Below are positions 41,183 through 41,242 of a stretch of DNA of 41,242 nucleotides, one piece after another. Source of the stretch: an uncultured Ruminococcus sp. (GTDB lineage: Bacteria > Bacillota > Clostridia > Oscillospirales > Acutalibacteraceae). Position 1 is the first letter of the stretch. Each line of letters begins with the position of its first letter. Position numbers and translations under genes: made by a program. Under the pieces are notes generated by a model. The model had not been told where the DNA came from, searched no databases, and saw nothing but the letters and a program-made list of their open reading frames with translations. The stretch lies in the NCBI GenBank assembly GCA_902763365.1, contig CACWRT010000009.1, positions 1-41,242 of the forward strand. The letters are read 5' to 3'.

Positions 41183-41242
41183 TTGACTTGTAAAATTGTA
41201 TAAATTAATCAAACGAATTTCATACAATTTGCGAATTGACAA

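Noticed and set aside
40827..41242. LexA box ahead of recA
   Set aside because: I searched by eye for CGAAC-N4-GTTCG and saw no match in the available upstream sequence; it may lie beyond the window or regulation may differ.

Overview
The window looks like a chromosomal segment of an anaerobic, low-to-mid GC Firmicute of the Oscillospiraceae, most like a Ruminococcus. The basis is the hprK-murB-rapZ-whiA order, a cysteine T-box in front of cysE-cysS, an oxygen-independent ThiH/ThiG thiamine operon with a TPP riboswitch, short ThiC, and recA-recX-rimO-pgsA in a row. The genus is inferred from protein style, not from any search. Almost all genes lie on the minus strand; the plus strand carries only the MATE remnant, the broken hsdR locus and rodA.

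Region 1 (1-15 kb) is accessory and decaying. It holds a MATE transporter remnant, a LytTR response regulator followed by a histidine kinase fused to half an ABC permease, and a tandem group of probable immunity-type proteins with no toxin (2828-6803). A TetR repressor with its operator follows, then a string of broken genes (small protein remnants, an esterase without its start, a metallo-hydrolase without its tail). It ends in a type I restriction hsdR that runs in one frame into an AAA ATPase/nuclease gene but is interrupted by two TAA codons. Several gene ends look like deletion junctions.

Region 2 (15-25 kb) is a small membrane protein gene and then a long thiamine operon read leftwards: promoter, TPP riboswitch and terminator, thiS, thiF, a rhodanese, thiG, thiH, a tenI-like gene, thiE, two unrelated genes (GNAT plus zinc-binding domain; DUF6630-like), thiD and thiC. 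ThiS is loaded by ThiF, the rhodanese probably supplies sulfur, ThiG/ThiH make the thiazole, ThiC/ThiD make the pyrimidine, and ThiE joins them.

Region 3 (25-41 kb) is mostly core: rodA (plus strand), a Nudix hydrolase, an epimerase remnant, whiA, rapZ, murB, hprK, a glycosyltransferase, cysS, cysE with a T-box, an HD-GYP phosphodiesterase, pgsA, rimO, recX and recA.

The intergenic regions carry three kinds of dispersed repeat: degenerate heptanucleotide tandem repeats that often touch stop or start codons; a hairpin repeat of about 110 bp present twice in opposite orientation plus a partial third copy; and two copies of an insertion-sequence-end-like module with no transposase. I saw no CRISPR array, rRNA or tRNA. 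The best candidates for something not well described are the toxin-less immunity island, the in-frame chimeric ORFs and the heptamer repeats; none is proven to be a new system.
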